Part shown: piece after piece, positions 1 to 8,463 of the stretch | Layout: every line of letters starts with the position of its first letter | Position numbering within the stretch: the first letter of the stretch is position 1 | DNA from: CAWDBV01 sp963800705 | GTDB lineage: Bacteria > Actinomycetota > Thermoleophilia > Solirubrobacterales > 70-9 | DNA length: 64,000 bases | Direction of reading: 5' to 3' | NCBI GenBank assembly: GCA_963800705.1 | Contig: CAWDBV010000002.1 | Location: 310,001 to 374,000, forward strand | The notes under the pieces: model-generated | The model's database searches: none | What the model was told of the DNA's origin: nothing | The model's input: only the letters and a program-made list of their open reading frames with translations | Position numbers and translations under genes: made by a program

Positions 1-904
1 TCACGAGCCCGAGCGCCCACAGCAGCCGCTTGCCGGTCGACTCGGGCTCGGTCGAGACCCGGCGCCAGAACTTCTGCAGCGGCTCGCCGAGGTCGTAGGG
101 GCGCAGTGCCGAGGCGGCCGCCGAGGAGATCACGACCCCCAGTCCGCCGAGCACCAGGTACCAGTTGCGCAACGGGCCCACGAACGACCCCCAGAACGCG
201 TCGAGGGCGAGCTTGTCGGAGTTGTCCTCGACCTGCGCGCGGATGATTCCGTGGGCGATCCCCAGCACGACGACAGCGGCCAGGCCGACGGCCGCGAGCC
301 CGGCGCCGACGCGGATCACGCCACGGCGGCGGTCGCCGAGCGTCATCACCGAGCCGAACAGGAGCAGGATCCCGATCGGCGTCAGCGCCAGCCCGAGGAT
401 GCGGATGTCATCGGCGACCTGCGCGGCGTCTGTCGCCGCCTTGCCCTTGCCGATATCGACCAGGGTCGAGTCGAGGCCGGGCGGGATGTTCTTCGCGAGG
501 TTCGGCTGGAACTGCTTCAGCGCCTCGCTGACGAGGACGCCGATGTTGGCGACCGTGACCAGCGCCTCGTCGTTGCCCTTGAAGACGGCGCTGTGCGCCG
601 AGACGATCCCCTGCCGCAGCGCGGTCTTGAAGGCCGGGGTGTCGATGACCGCCCCGGCGGCGGCCTCGATGATCGGCTGTGCCGTGATCAGGTCGGGGTC
701 GACCTTCTCGACCACGTTCTGGGTCAGCTCGCGCGCGGCGAGATCGCGGACCTCGGAGTTGTCGAGGGTCGAAACGGCGCGGTCGGCGAATGGGTCCGGC
801 TCGAGGATCTCGCTCGCGGCGTAGAAAGCCGCCGTCCCCAGGAACACGAACAGGCAGCCGACCACGAGCAGGACCACCGAGAGCGGCTGTCTGGCCCTGT
901 TCAC
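1..904 (-). CDS. Multi-pass membrane protein, C-terminus cut by the window edge
   Basis: A reading frame opens at a GTG (complement of 902-904) and stays open to the left edge, so about 301 codons are present and the end is missing. The start has a hydrophobic segment at residues 8-25, then about 125 residues of predicted extracytoplasmic sequence rich in Asp and Ala (SEVRDLAARELTQNVVEKV and similar). Two further hydrophobic segments follow near residues 165-215, and another after residue 235. It lies 40 bp downstream of the propeller gene on the same strand and may be co-transcribed with it. I recognise no named family. The plus-strand frames over this region are shadows. Confidence 0.7.
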   Translation of the reverse strand, partial: MNRARQPLSVVLLVVGCLFVFLGTAAFYAASEILEPDPFADRAVSTLDNSEVRDLAARELTQNVVEKVDPDLITAQPIIEAAAGAVIDTPAFKTALRQGIVSAHSAVFKGNDEALVTVANIGVLVSEALKQFQPNLAKNIPPGLDSTLVDIGKGKAATDAAQVADDIRILGLALTPIGILLLFGSVMTLGDRRRGVIRVGAGLAAVGLAAVVVLGIAHGIIRAQVEDNSDKLALDAFWGSFVGPLRNWYLVLGGLGVVISSAAASALRPYDLGEPLQKFWRRVSTEPESTGKRLLWALGLV

Positions 905-944
905 GCCCCTAGAGTTTCACTTCAAGGGGCTGGCTGTGCAGCGC

Positions 945-3224
945 CTACTGCAGCTTGAGCTTGCCTGGTGCCCGCAGCAGCTTGTTGACGGCGCCCTTGG
1001 CGTCGAAGTCGTCGATCGCCAGCACACCCTCGATCACCTTGAAGGTGGTCTCCTGTCCCTTCGCCTTGCACCTGTCGATCGTCAGCCACTGCGTGCCGCG
1101 GACGGTCGCCGAGCCGCGGGCGCCGCGAGTCGAGTAGCTGCCGGTCGTCTTGCCCCAGAGGCTGCGGCTGCTCGCCGCCTTCGATGAGCGCGCGACGGCG
1201 CTTCGGCTCGCTGTCTTCGGCTTCTTCTTGCCGCCCTTGCAGCGAAGCTTGTCGACCAGCTTCGCGTCGAGCGGCGCACCGACAGCGCCGGCCTGGCTGA
1301 CCTGGAAGAGCCCTTCCCAGAACGTGCCCTCGTCGATCGTCCCGTCGCCGCGCGCCGACTTGATCTTCGCGAAGCCGTTCTTGGCGTCGATGATCGAGCC
1401 CATCGGCAGCACCTTGATCTCCGAGATCGGTACGAAGGTGCCTCCCGGGACCTTGACGAGCACGATCCCGCCGACGGGCTCGACCGTGATCGATACGCCG
1501 TGGACGGGTTCGAGGGCCTGCACCGGTGCCTGCGCGGTGGTTGCCGGCGGCGCCGGTGGCGGATTGCCGGTCGAGATCAGACGGAGAACGCCGCAGCAGT
1601 TTGCGTAGACGTCGAAGTCGCCCCCGTCCTGATCCTCCGGGACGAGCTGCTCGGCGGTATTGAAGACGACGGCGCTGCCATCGCCCGAGTTGAGCACGTC
1701 GCTGCTGACCGGGATCGAGTTGTTGCCAAGCCCGTTCAGTCCCAGCGAGAGAATCTCGGTGTTGTTGGTGTCGTCGCGCTGGTAGACGTCGGAGACGCCG
1801 TCGGTGTCATCGGTTGGCTCGAGCGACTCGTCGGTGCGGAAGAAGACCCGGGTCCCGTCATCCGAGGCGCCGGTGAAGTTCGCGTCGTGCGGACCGCCTC
1901 CGCTGTCGAAGTCGTCGATGCTGATCTGGAAGGTGTCGCCGATGAACGGGCCGGCTAGGTGGCGCTCGAAGATGTCGGTGTGGACCGCGTCGAAGTCGGA
2001 GGTGCTGAGGGCCTCGGTCGTCGAAACGAAAGCGAGCGAGCCGCCGCTGGTCGCCCCGTTGAACTCGGCGTGCAGGCCCATCGCGTTGGCGTTCTCGGTC
2101 GAGTTGGTCGAGACCCAGTCGGTTGTCCCGGCGATCGGGTGGCGGGCGTAGATATCGGTGCAGGGCTCGGCGGCGGGACAACCCGTGTCGGTGTCAGCCG
2201 CCTCGATCGCTTCATTCGTCTCGAAGAAGACCGTGTCGCCGTTGTCGCTCGCCCCGCTGAAGAAGGCATCCCGCATCGCTTGCGCGTTTCCGGCGTCGTT
2301 GTTCGAGATCCTGTCGGTCGTGCCGCCGTTGACGTCACGCCCGTAGACGTCCCATGACGCACCGTCGGTGTCGTTCTCGTAGGGCTCCTGGGTGTCCACA
2401 TACGCGACCGCGCCGCCCGGGAGCATCCCGCCCCAGTCGGCGTCGAAGTCCCCGTTTGCGTTAGCGGCGTCGTTCGTCGAGACCAGCGTGGTCTCGATCG
2501 GGCCGCTGACGTTGCGGGCGTAGATGTCGAACCGGTTGCCGTCGCCGTCGTTCTCGATGTCCTCGTCGGTGCGCCAGAAGACGTATTGGCCGTCGTTGGA
2601 GTTGTCGAGGAACTGGGCGCCGCGCATGTCGTTCGCGGTCGAGGTGTCGTTGGTCGAGGCGAGCGAGGTCGTGCTGTTGCTGAGGTTGCGTACGTAGACA
2701 TCGGTGTAGTTGGCCTCGCCGTCGGCGGACTCGAGCGACTCCTCGGTCGAGAAGAAGACCTTCAACCCTTCGTCGTCGATCCCGCCTTCGACGGCGTCGA
2801 AGGCGCCGTTGCCGCCTGTGCTCCCGGTCGAGATGTGGGTCATGTCGACGGCGGCGGTCATCGGCAGCGCGGCGAGATAGACGTCCACGCTCGAGTCGAT
2901 GTCGCTCGTCGCGAGCTGCTCGCCGCTGGCGAAGGCGATCGCACGCCCGTCGGGAGTGACGACCGGGTCCGCGGGGTTGGTCACGCTCACGTCGATGCTC
3001 GTCCCCGGCGTCATCAGCTCCGTGACGCCGTTGGTGCTCGCGTAGATGTCGTAGGCCCCGCTGTCGCCGTCCTCGGGGAGGAGGCTGTCGTTCGAGTAGA
3101 AGAGGATCCGGTCGCCGTCATGGGAGACCGATAGCTGGACCGAGGTCGCCGAAGCGGCCGCGGGCACCGCCAAGAGGGCTCCGGCCACCAGCAGCGCTGC
3201 AAGTACTCCCGTCCTGCCAAACAC
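945..3224 (-). CDS. Secreted beta-propeller (PD40/TolB-like) protein with FecR-like C-terminal region
   Basis: About 759 residues. The GTG at 3222-3224 is preferred because it directly precedes a signal peptide (LAALLVAGALLAVPAAASA) and has a TACGCT -10 element six bases upstream; the frame extends upstream but would overlap the divergent gene. Residues about 30-550 contain repeated blades of roughly 55-60 residues with PD40 signatures (DGDRILFYSNDSL, DGQYVFWRTDE, DGTRVFFRTDESL) and recurrent STND/STNS turns. The last 200 residues contain GSIIDAKNG, a lysine/serine-rich stretch and ATVRGTQW, resembling the FecR-like C-terminal domain found on such actinobacterial propellers. It is expected to be exported; the function is unknown. 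Confidence 0.85.
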   Translation of the reverse strand: MFGRTGVLAALLVAGALLAVPAAASATSVQLSVSHDGDRILFYSNDSLLPEDGDSGAYDIYASTNGVTELMTPGTSIDVSVTNPADPVVTPDGRAIAFASGEQLATSDIDSSVDVYLAALPMTAAVDMTHISTGSTGGNGAFDAVEGGIDDEGLKVFFSTEESLESADGEANYTDVYVRNLSNSTTSLASTNDTSTANDMRGAQFLDNSNDGQYVFWRTDEDIENDGDGNRFDIYARNVSGPIETTLVSTNDAANANGDFDADWGGMLPGGAVAYVDTQEPYENDTDGASWDVYGRDVNGGTTDRISNNDAGNAQAMRDAFFSGASDNGDTVFFETNEAIEAADTDTGCPAAEPCTDIYARHPIAGTTDWVSTNSTENANAMGLHAEFNGATSGGSLAFVSTTEALSTSDFDAVHTDIFERHLAGPFIGDTFQISIDDFDSGGGPHDANFTGASDDGTRVFFRTDESLEPTDDTDGVSDVYQRDDTNNTEILSLGLNGLGNNSIPVSSDVLNSGDGSAVVFNTAEQLVPEDQDGGDFDVYANCCGVLRLISTGNPPPAPPATTAQAPVQALEPVHGVSITVEPVGGIVLVKVPGGTFVPISEIKVLPMGSIIDAKNGFAKIKSARGDGTIDEGTFWEGLFQVSQAGAVGAPLDAKLVDKLRCKGGKKKPKTASRSAVARSSKAASSRSLWGKTTGSYSTRGARGSATVRGTQWLTIDRCKAKGQETTFKVIEGVLAIDDFDAKGAVNKLLRAPGKLKLQ

Positions 3225-3230
3225 GACACA

Positions 3231-3248
3231 AGCGTAGCGCGGTAGGCT
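3231..3248. promoter_or_regulatory. Back-to-back leaderless -10 elements of two divergent genes
   Basis: Only 32 bp separate the divergent GTG starts at 3224 and 3257. On the minus strand TACGCT (complement of 3231-3236) ends six bases before its GTG. On the plus strand TAGGCT (3243-3248) ends eight bases before its GTG. Neither start has a Shine-Dalgarno sequence, so both transcripts are predicted leaderless, and each -35 region would fall at or inside the opposite gene. This is inferred from spacing and the actinobacterial TAnnnT -10 consensus. Confidence 0.55.
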
Positions 3249-3256
3249 TTCGATTC

Positions 3257-4333
3257 GTGAGGGATTGGGCACAAAGGCGGCTGGGTCTTCTGATCGCGAC
3301 AACGGCGGTCGCACTGCTCGGCGCAGCGCCCGCCGCGCAGGCCGGCGTGTTTCCGCTGATCAACCCCGACCTCGGCGGGCCGCTGACGGCCGGGCAGCTC
3401 AACCAGACCGGGACGCTGACGATCACGAACAGCTCGACGCCGCCCGACACGCTCAACCCGCTGAACGTGACGTCGATCCGGCTTGCGCCTTCCTGCCGCG
3501 ACCAGACCTTCCCGGCATCGGGATGCGGGAACGGCGTTGCGGGCCAGCAGGAACTGAACACGTTCTCGATCGACCCGAACGCGACCGGCTCGGACGCGTG
3601 TGCGGGGTTCACGTTCACCGTCTCCGAGACAGACCCCGCCACCGAGAACCATCTCTTCACCCCTACGCCGAACACTCCGGTGCCGATCCCGCTGGGGGAA
3701 GACTGCGTCATCACCTTCACGTTCGACGTGCTCAGGGTGCCGACCATGGATGTGACTCCGGTGGTGACCCCTGCGACCGTCGAGACTTATGCCAACGCGC
3801 GAGCCGAGGGCGAGGTGAACCTGACTCCCGGGTCCGATGTCGGTAGCGACACCGTGACCGTCAACCGCGCCGCTCCGACGCTTGTCGTGAACGCGGCCTC
3901 GACCGGAACCGTCGGCAGCCCGATCGGCGCCACCGGGACGCTGGCGAACGGTTCGCTCAGTCCGGCCCCCGGCGGCCAGATCGAGTGGAGCCTGTACGGG
4001 CCCAACGACGCTACGTGCGCGAACACACCGCTGATCACGACCGACACCGCGGTCGTCAACGGCGTTTCGAGCTCGCCTGCCTTCATACCGAGTGCTCCAG
4101 GGACCTATCGCTGGAAGGCGGGCTACGGCGCCGACGCCAACAACGAGCCGGACGGCGCCCTCTGCAACTCGCCTGGCTCGCTGACCGAGGTCGTCAACGC
4201 GCCGCCGGCGCTCGTGCCGATCGCCGCGGCGACGCCGCTGGCGATCGCGACCGCGCCGACCGTGACGAAGAAATGCAAAAAGGGCCAGAAACTTAAGAAG
4301 GGCAAGTGCAAACGAAAGCGGAAGAAGGGATGA
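3257..4333 (+). CDS. Secreted Ig-like protein with C-x10-C lysine tail
   Basis: 358 residues from a leaderless GTG. Signal peptide at residues 1-30 (GLLIATTAVALLGAAPAAQA). A first domain of about 150 residues (GTLTITNSSTPPD, then YDVL/FDVL-type RVPTMDVTP) is shared with the genes at 4330 and 7045. One Ig-like domain follows (residues about 200-320, ending near TYRWKAGYGADANNEPDG). The C-terminus is an Ala/Pro linker and the basic tail KKCKKGQKLKKGKC plus KRKRKKG. It is the first gene of a four-gene run and its stop overlaps the next start (ATGA at 4330). Probably cell-surface or extracellular; no enzymatic motif is seen. Confidence 0.85.
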   Translation: MRDWAQRRLGLLIATTAVALLGAAPAAQAGVFPLINPDLGGPLTAGQLNQTGTLTITNSSTPPDTLNPLNVTSIRLAPSCRDQTFPASGCGNGVAGQQELNTFSIDPNATGSDACAGFTFTVSETDPATENHLFTPTPNTPVPIPLGEDCVITFTFDVLRVPTMDVTPVVTPATVETYANARAEGEVNLTPGSDVGSDTVTVNRAAPTLVVNAASTGTVGSPIGATGTLANGSLSPAPGGQIEWSLYGPNDATCANTPLITTDTAVVNGVSSSPAFIPSAPGTYRWKAGYGADANNEPDGALCNSPGSLTEVVNAPPALVPIAAATPLAIATAPTVTKKCKKGQKLKKGKCKRKRKKG

Positions 4334-5409
4334 ACGGGATGAACGGAATGAAGAAGAGGCTGGGATTGCTGATCGCGACAAGCGCTGTCGCGCTGCTCGG
4401 TGTGGTGCCCGCCGCGAACGCGGCAGTTGGCTTCACGGTCAATCCGAACTTCCCGAGCTCCGTAAACGCCGGCCAGACGGACCAGCCCGGCTCGCTCAGC
4501 TTCACCAACGATTCGTCCGCTCCCCACGACGCCGCTCCGGTCAACATCACTTCGATCACGATGACGCCGTCGTGCGGCGATTTCGGCGACCCCTGCGCGA
4601 CCCCCGACCCCGACGTGGTCAGCATCGACACCCCGGCGACTGGAGCTGGCGGGAGCGGCTGCGCCGGGATCAGCTTCACGGCCGCGATCACCCACGTGCC
4701 CACCGGCCGCTACACATTCACGCCGAACGCCATGTTCACGCTCGATCTGAACGAGACCTGCACGATCCCCTTCACCTTCGACGTACTCAAGGTGCCGACG
4801 GTCGATGCCGCACCGATCAGCCCCGGGATCCAGACCAACGCCAACGCAACGGTCTCCGGGCAGGGAGCCGTACCGTTCCCTGATACCGGCCAAGGCCAGG
4901 GCAGCGACACCTATACCGTCGGCCAGGCCGGGCCGGGCCTCGTCCTCACGGCCGCAGCGAGCGGTTTCACCGGATCGCCGATCAGCGCTACGGCGGCGAT
5001 CGAGGACGCTTCGTTCGAGCCGACCGGCAACGTCACCTTCGATGTCTGGGGGCCCGACAACGCGACCTGCACCGGTCCATCGGCCTCAACGGTCGTCGTC
5101 CCGGTGACTTCCACCGGCTTCGGAGGCGTCGCGACCGCGCAGTTCACGCCGACCGCTCCCGGCGTCTACCGCTGGATCGCGAACTACCCGGGTGACATCA
5201 ACAACGCGGACCCGGTCACTGCCTGCAACGACCCGGACTCGACGACGATGGTGACCGATGCGCCGCCGCCGACCCCCCCGACGCAGACGCAGACCCCCTC
5301 GACAACGGCACCGGCTCCGACGAGCACGGTCGTGACCACGACGACGAAGAAGTGCAAGAAGGGCCGCAAGCTGAAGAAGGGCAAGTGCGTCAAGAAAAAG
5401 AAGAAGTAG
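4330..5409 (+). CDS. Secreted Ig-like protein with C-x10-C lysine tail (paralogue)
   Basis: Up to 359 residues. Three in-frame ATGs (4330, 4339, 4348) are possible. The purine-rich GAAGAAGGG that encodes the end of the previous protein is well placed as Shine-Dalgarno for 4339 or 4348, and 4330 overlaps the upstream stop as ATGA. Signal peptide (LGLLIATSAVALLGVVPAANA), the shared N-terminal domain (SLSFTNDSSAPHD through FDVLKVPTVD), one Ig-like domain ending in YRWIANYPGD, a Pro/Thr linker and the tail KKCKKGRKLKKGKC. Closely similar in layout to its neighbours at 3257 and 7045, so probably derived by tandem duplication. Confidence 0.85.
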   Translation: MNGMNGMKKRLGLLIATSAVALLGVVPAANAAVGFTVNPNFPSSVNAGQTDQPGSLSFTNDSSAPHDAAPVNITSITMTPSCGDFGDPCATPDPDVVSIDTPATGAGGSGCAGISFTAAITHVPTGRYTFTPNAMFTLDLNETCTIPFTFDVLKVPTVDAAPISPGIQTNANATVSGQGAVPFPDTGQGQGSDTYTVGQAGPGLVLTAAASGFTGSPISATAAIEDASFEPTGNVTFDVWGPDNATCTGPSASTVVVPVTSTGFGGVATAQFTPTAPGVYRWIANYPGDINNADPVTACNDPDSTTMVTDAPPPTPPTQTQTPSTTAPAPTSTVVTTTTKKCKKGRKLKKGKCVKKKKK

Positions 5410-5411
5410 CG

Positions 5412-7034
5412 GTGCTGGGCAGGCCCAGTCTCGGAATCGCAGTAGTCGCACTTGCGCTGCTGCTCGTCCCCGCGTCTGCCTCCGCTGGTCCCATCACGCA
5501 CCACGTCAACGACTCGGGGGATGCCGGTGACGGCAACTGCGAGCCGGTGACGCCGAACGAGTGCACTCTCCGCGACGCGGCCGACGACGCGGCCGACATG
5601 GACACGATCATCATTGACGACGGCATCGACCCGGGCCTCGTCTCCGGTTCCGTGGCGTTCAACGCCGACGTGACCATCATCGGCCAGGGCGTGAACGAGA
5701 CCAAGATCTACAGGAACACAGCGACCCCGTTCCGCGGCATCCGGATCGGCAACCTGAACGCTGCAACGGTCGAGATCCGGAACCTGACGATCGGCGGGGT
5801 CGGAGGCGAGGGCTTCCGAACCCCGGATGGCGCCGACGGCGCCGCGGGTCAGGTAGGCGCTGCGGGCGCGGGAATCGAAAACAATGAGACGCTGACCCTC
5901 GACGGCGTCCGGGTGACGGGCAACCGCACCGGCGACGGCGGCGACGGAACCGCCACCAGCGGCGGAGACGGTGGGCCCGGGGCCGGAATCGTCACCGGCG
6001 ACAATTCCCTCACCGTCAAGAACTCGACCATCGATCTCAACGTCACCGGCAACGGCGGCGCCGCGACTGGTGCTGGCAACCCCCCCGGCGAGGGCGGACA
6101 CGGCGGCGGCATCGGGCAAATCGCCGGTTCCGGGTCGATCGTCGTCATCAACTCGACGATCTCCGACAACCACGCCGGCAACAGCGGCCCACGCGACAAC
6201 GGTGAGAACACTACGTCCGGCGGCAACGGTGGCGGCATCTACGCCTACGGGACCTCGCTCAAGATCACCAACTCGACGATCTCCGACAACTTCGCCGGCA
6301 ACGGGAGCAACGACGGCGTCGGAACCGCCCCGCAGACTGCCACCACGGGCGGCGTCGGCGGCGGAATTTTCGTCCAGAGCTCGGCCGGAGCCGCTCTCGC
6401 GAGCGCGACGATCGCCGGCAATACGGCCGGGGGCGGCGGTTCGTCCTCCGGTGTGGGCGGCGGGAATGCCGGCAACAGCGGCGGCATCCACTCGTTCGAC
6501 ACGGTCTCGGTCAAGAACACGCTCTTCGACGGCAATACCTTCGGCGGTGGTGTCGGCGGCACCAATCCGACCTGCGGCGGGGATGCCCTGACCGACGGCG
6601 GCCACAACATCGAATTCCCCGATGGCACGGGCTGCCCGCTGACCTTCCTGAGCGGAGACCCGGACACCAACGGTCTAGCCGCCAACGGCGGGCCCACCAA
6701 GACCGTCGCGCTCGGGCCCGCGAGCTTCGCGATCGGCAAGGTCCCGGCGGTCGACTGCACCGACCTCGCGCCCGTCCCGCAGCCTCTGACCACCGACCAG
6801 CGCGGCGCGCCGCGCACGCTCGGCGAGCCCTGCGACGTCGGCGCCTACGAGGTCTGCACGGTTGTCGGGGGCAGCGCCGCCTTCGGCTGCCCGGCGGCGC
6901 CATCCACGCCACCCGGAACGACCCCGACGGTCACGCCGACCGTGCCCGCAACCACCACTACCACCACCAAGAAGTGCAAGAAGGGCCGCAAGCTCGTCAA
7001 GGGCAAGTGCAAGCGGAAGAAAAAAAAGAAGTAG
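5412..7034 (+). CDS. Secreted right-handed beta-helix protein, CSLREA/choice-of-anchor-Q type, with lysine tail
   Basis: About 540 residues. The GTG at 5412, two bases after the previous stop, is chosen because a signal peptide (GIAVVALALLLVPASASA) follows at once. The mature N-terminus has the CSLREA-like ECTLRDAADDAAD. The centre is a glycine/asparagine-rich parallel beta-helix with repeated coils such as VINSTISDNHAGNSG and ITNSTISDNFAGNGS. Near the end is the DQRGAPR...CDVGAYE signature of the choice-of-anchor-Q group, then a Thr-rich linker and the tail KKCKKGRKLVKGKC followed by lysines. Related beta-helix genes lie at 60732 and 62411. Likely a surface or adhesion protein. Confidence 0.87.
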   Translation: MLGRPSLGIAVVALALLLVPASASAGPITHHVNDSGDAGDGNCEPVTPNECTLRDAADDAADMDTIIIDDGIDPGLVSGSVAFNADVTIIGQGVNETKIYRNTATPFRGIRIGNLNAATVEIRNLTIGGVGGEGFRTPDGADGAAGQVGAAGAGIENNETLTLDGVRVTGNRTGDGGDGTATSGGDGGPGAGIVTGDNSLTVKNSTIDLNVTGNGGAATGAGNPPGEGGHGGGIGQIAGSGSIVVINSTISDNHAGNSGPRDNGENTTSGGNGGGIYAYGTSLKITNSTISDNFAGNGSNDGVGTAPQTATTGGVGGGIFVQSSAGAALASATIAGNTAGGGGSSSGVGGGNAGNSGGIHSFDTVSVKNTLFDGNTFGGGVGGTNPTCGGDALTDGGHNIEFPDGTGCPLTFLSGDPDTNGLAANGGPTKTVALGPASFAIGKVPAVDCTDLAPVPQPLTTDQRGAPRTLGEPCDVGAYEVCTVVGGSAAFGCPAAPSTPPGTTPTVTPTVPATTTTTTKKCKKGRKLVKGKCKRKKKKK

Positions 7035-7044
7035 GGAGGTGACG

Positions 7045-8424
7045 ATGGGCCGAGGTTTTCGCCGCATCGGATTGCCCATCGCGATCGGGGTGTGCGCGCT
7101 GCTCGGCGCGGTCCCGGCGGCGAACGCGGGCACGTTCCCTGGGGCCAATCACACGATGATCCAGCCGATCATCGTCGGCCAGCAGGACCAGGCCGGGACG
7201 CTCACGCTCTCCAACAATTCGACCCCACCGGACCTCGGTCCGATGCTGTTCAACACGATCAAGCTCACGCCGTCGTGCCCGCAGAACATCAGCCCGACCT
7301 GCACGCCGACCCCCGACCCCGGGGTTTTCGCGATCGATTCGCTGGCGACCGGGCGCGCCGGTACGGCGTGCGACGGGATCACCTTCACGGTCACCATCGA
7401 CCACGCGCCCAGCGGCCGCTATCTGTTCACGCCGGACGCGCCTGTGATCGTCGCCGTGGGCGGGCCGACGTGCATCATCGACTTCACCTACGACGTGCTC
7501 AAGGTACCGACCATCGACTCGAATCCCGGCCAACTCGGCGCGCAGACCTACGTCAATGCCAGCGTCAACGGGACCGACCAGGGGACCATGGGGGGCGGTA
7601 ACGGCGGCCAGGGCACGGAGCGCACCGTCTTAGCTGCTAACTCGCCGACGATCGCGATTGCGGCCGACCCCACCGGAATCGCTGGCGCGCAGATCCAAGC
7701 CCCTGCGACGCTCACCGGTGGCGTCAACCCCGGCGGCACGATCACCTTCGAGATCTGGAGGGATGACCCGACCTGTACCGGGACCCCGGACTTCACCGAC
7801 GTCGACTCCGTTGTCTCCGCCGCGGCGACCGGTCAGTTCATCCCGGCTGCGACCGGCACCTACTACTGGGTCGCGACCTATTCCGGTGATCCCAACAACA
7901 ATGCCGTCGCGACCGCCTGCAACGCCCTCAACTCGACCACCGTCGTTAGCAAGGGCACCCCGGCGATCTCGATCGTGGCCGACCCCAACGGGTTCCTGGG
8001 GTCGCCGATCGACGCGACGGCGACACTGATCGGCGGCTCGAGCCCTACCGGCACCGTCAGCTTCGATGTCTGGGGCCCTGACAAGCCGAGCTGCGACGGA
8101 GCGCCGGACCTGACCGTTACGCCCACCGTTGACGCCGGCGCGGCAACGGGTTCAGTCACCCCGGCGCTACCGGGCCTCTACCGCTGGATCGCGACCTACT
8201 CCGGCGACTCGAGCAACAACCCGGTGCTCACCGGCTGCAACGACGCCGGCTCGCTGACGTCGGTCACCCTGCCGCCGGTGATCCCGCCGGTGATCCCGCC
8301 GTCGTCGACGCCGACTCCCACGACCGCGCCGACCGCGACGGTCACGACTACCGCGGTCAAGAAGTGCAAGAAGGGGCGGAAGCTGAGGCGGGGGAAGTGC
8401 GTGAGGAAGAAGCGCAAGAAGTAA
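7045..8424 (+). CDS. Secreted protein with two Ig-like domains and C-x10-C lysine tail
   Basis: 459 residues from the ATG at 7045, which has a strong Shine-Dalgarno (GGGAGGTGA at 7034-7042). Signal peptide (LPIAIGVCALLGAVPAANA), the N-terminal domain shared with the genes at 3257 and 4330 (GTLTLSNNSTPPD to YDVLKVPTID), then two tandem Ig-like repeats starting near SPTIAIAADPTGIAG and PAISIVADPNGFLG; the second ends in YRWIATYSGDSSNN. Pro/Thr linker and tail KKCKKGRKLRRGKC with further lysines and arginines. Last gene of the run. A GC hairpin (CGCGGCC/GGCCGCG, 8425-8443) follows the stop. Confidence 0.86.
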   Translation: MGRGFRRIGLPIAIGVCALLGAVPAANAGTFPGANHTMIQPIIVGQQDQAGTLTLSNNSTPPDLGPMLFNTIKLTPSCPQNISPTCTPTPDPGVFAIDSLATGRAGTACDGITFTVTIDHAPSGRYLFTPDAPVIVAVGGPTCIIDFTYDVLKVPTIDSNPGQLGAQTYVNASVNGTDQGTMGGGNGGQGTERTVLAANSPTIAIAADPTGIAGAQIQAPATLTGGVNPGGTITFEIWRDDPTCTGTPDFTDVDSVVSAAATGQFIPAATGTYYWVATYSGDPNNNAVATACNALNSTTVVSKGTPAISIVADPNGFLGSPIDATATLIGGSSPTGTVSFDVWGPDKPSCDGAPDLTVTPTVDAGAATGSVTPALPGLYRWIATYSGDSSNNPVLTGCNDAGSLTSVTLPPVIPPVIPPSSTPTPTTAPTATVTTTAVKKCKKGRKLRRGKCVRKKRKK

Positions 8425-8443
8425 CGCGGCCGTGGGAGGCCGC
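8425..8443 (+). terminator. GC hairpin at the end of the secreted-protein run
   Basis: CGCGGCC and GGCCGCG form a 7-bp perfect stem with a short loop directly after the stop at 8424. It has no T-tract, so termination is uncertain. It sits just before the TAGCCT -10 element (8451-8456) of the next gene. Confidence 0.35.
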
Positions 8444-8463
8444 GCTCCGCTAGCCTCGCTTCA

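Noticed and set aside
251..958. Plus-strand frames over the first kilobase
   Set aside because: The minus-strand membrane-protein frame is hydrophobic, open to the edge and has a sensible start; the plus frames are compositional shadows.
7011..7034. Transcriptional slippage in the A8 run of a lysine tail
   Set aside because: The run is only eight bases, lies next to the stop, and slippage would change little; no evidence beyond the run itself.
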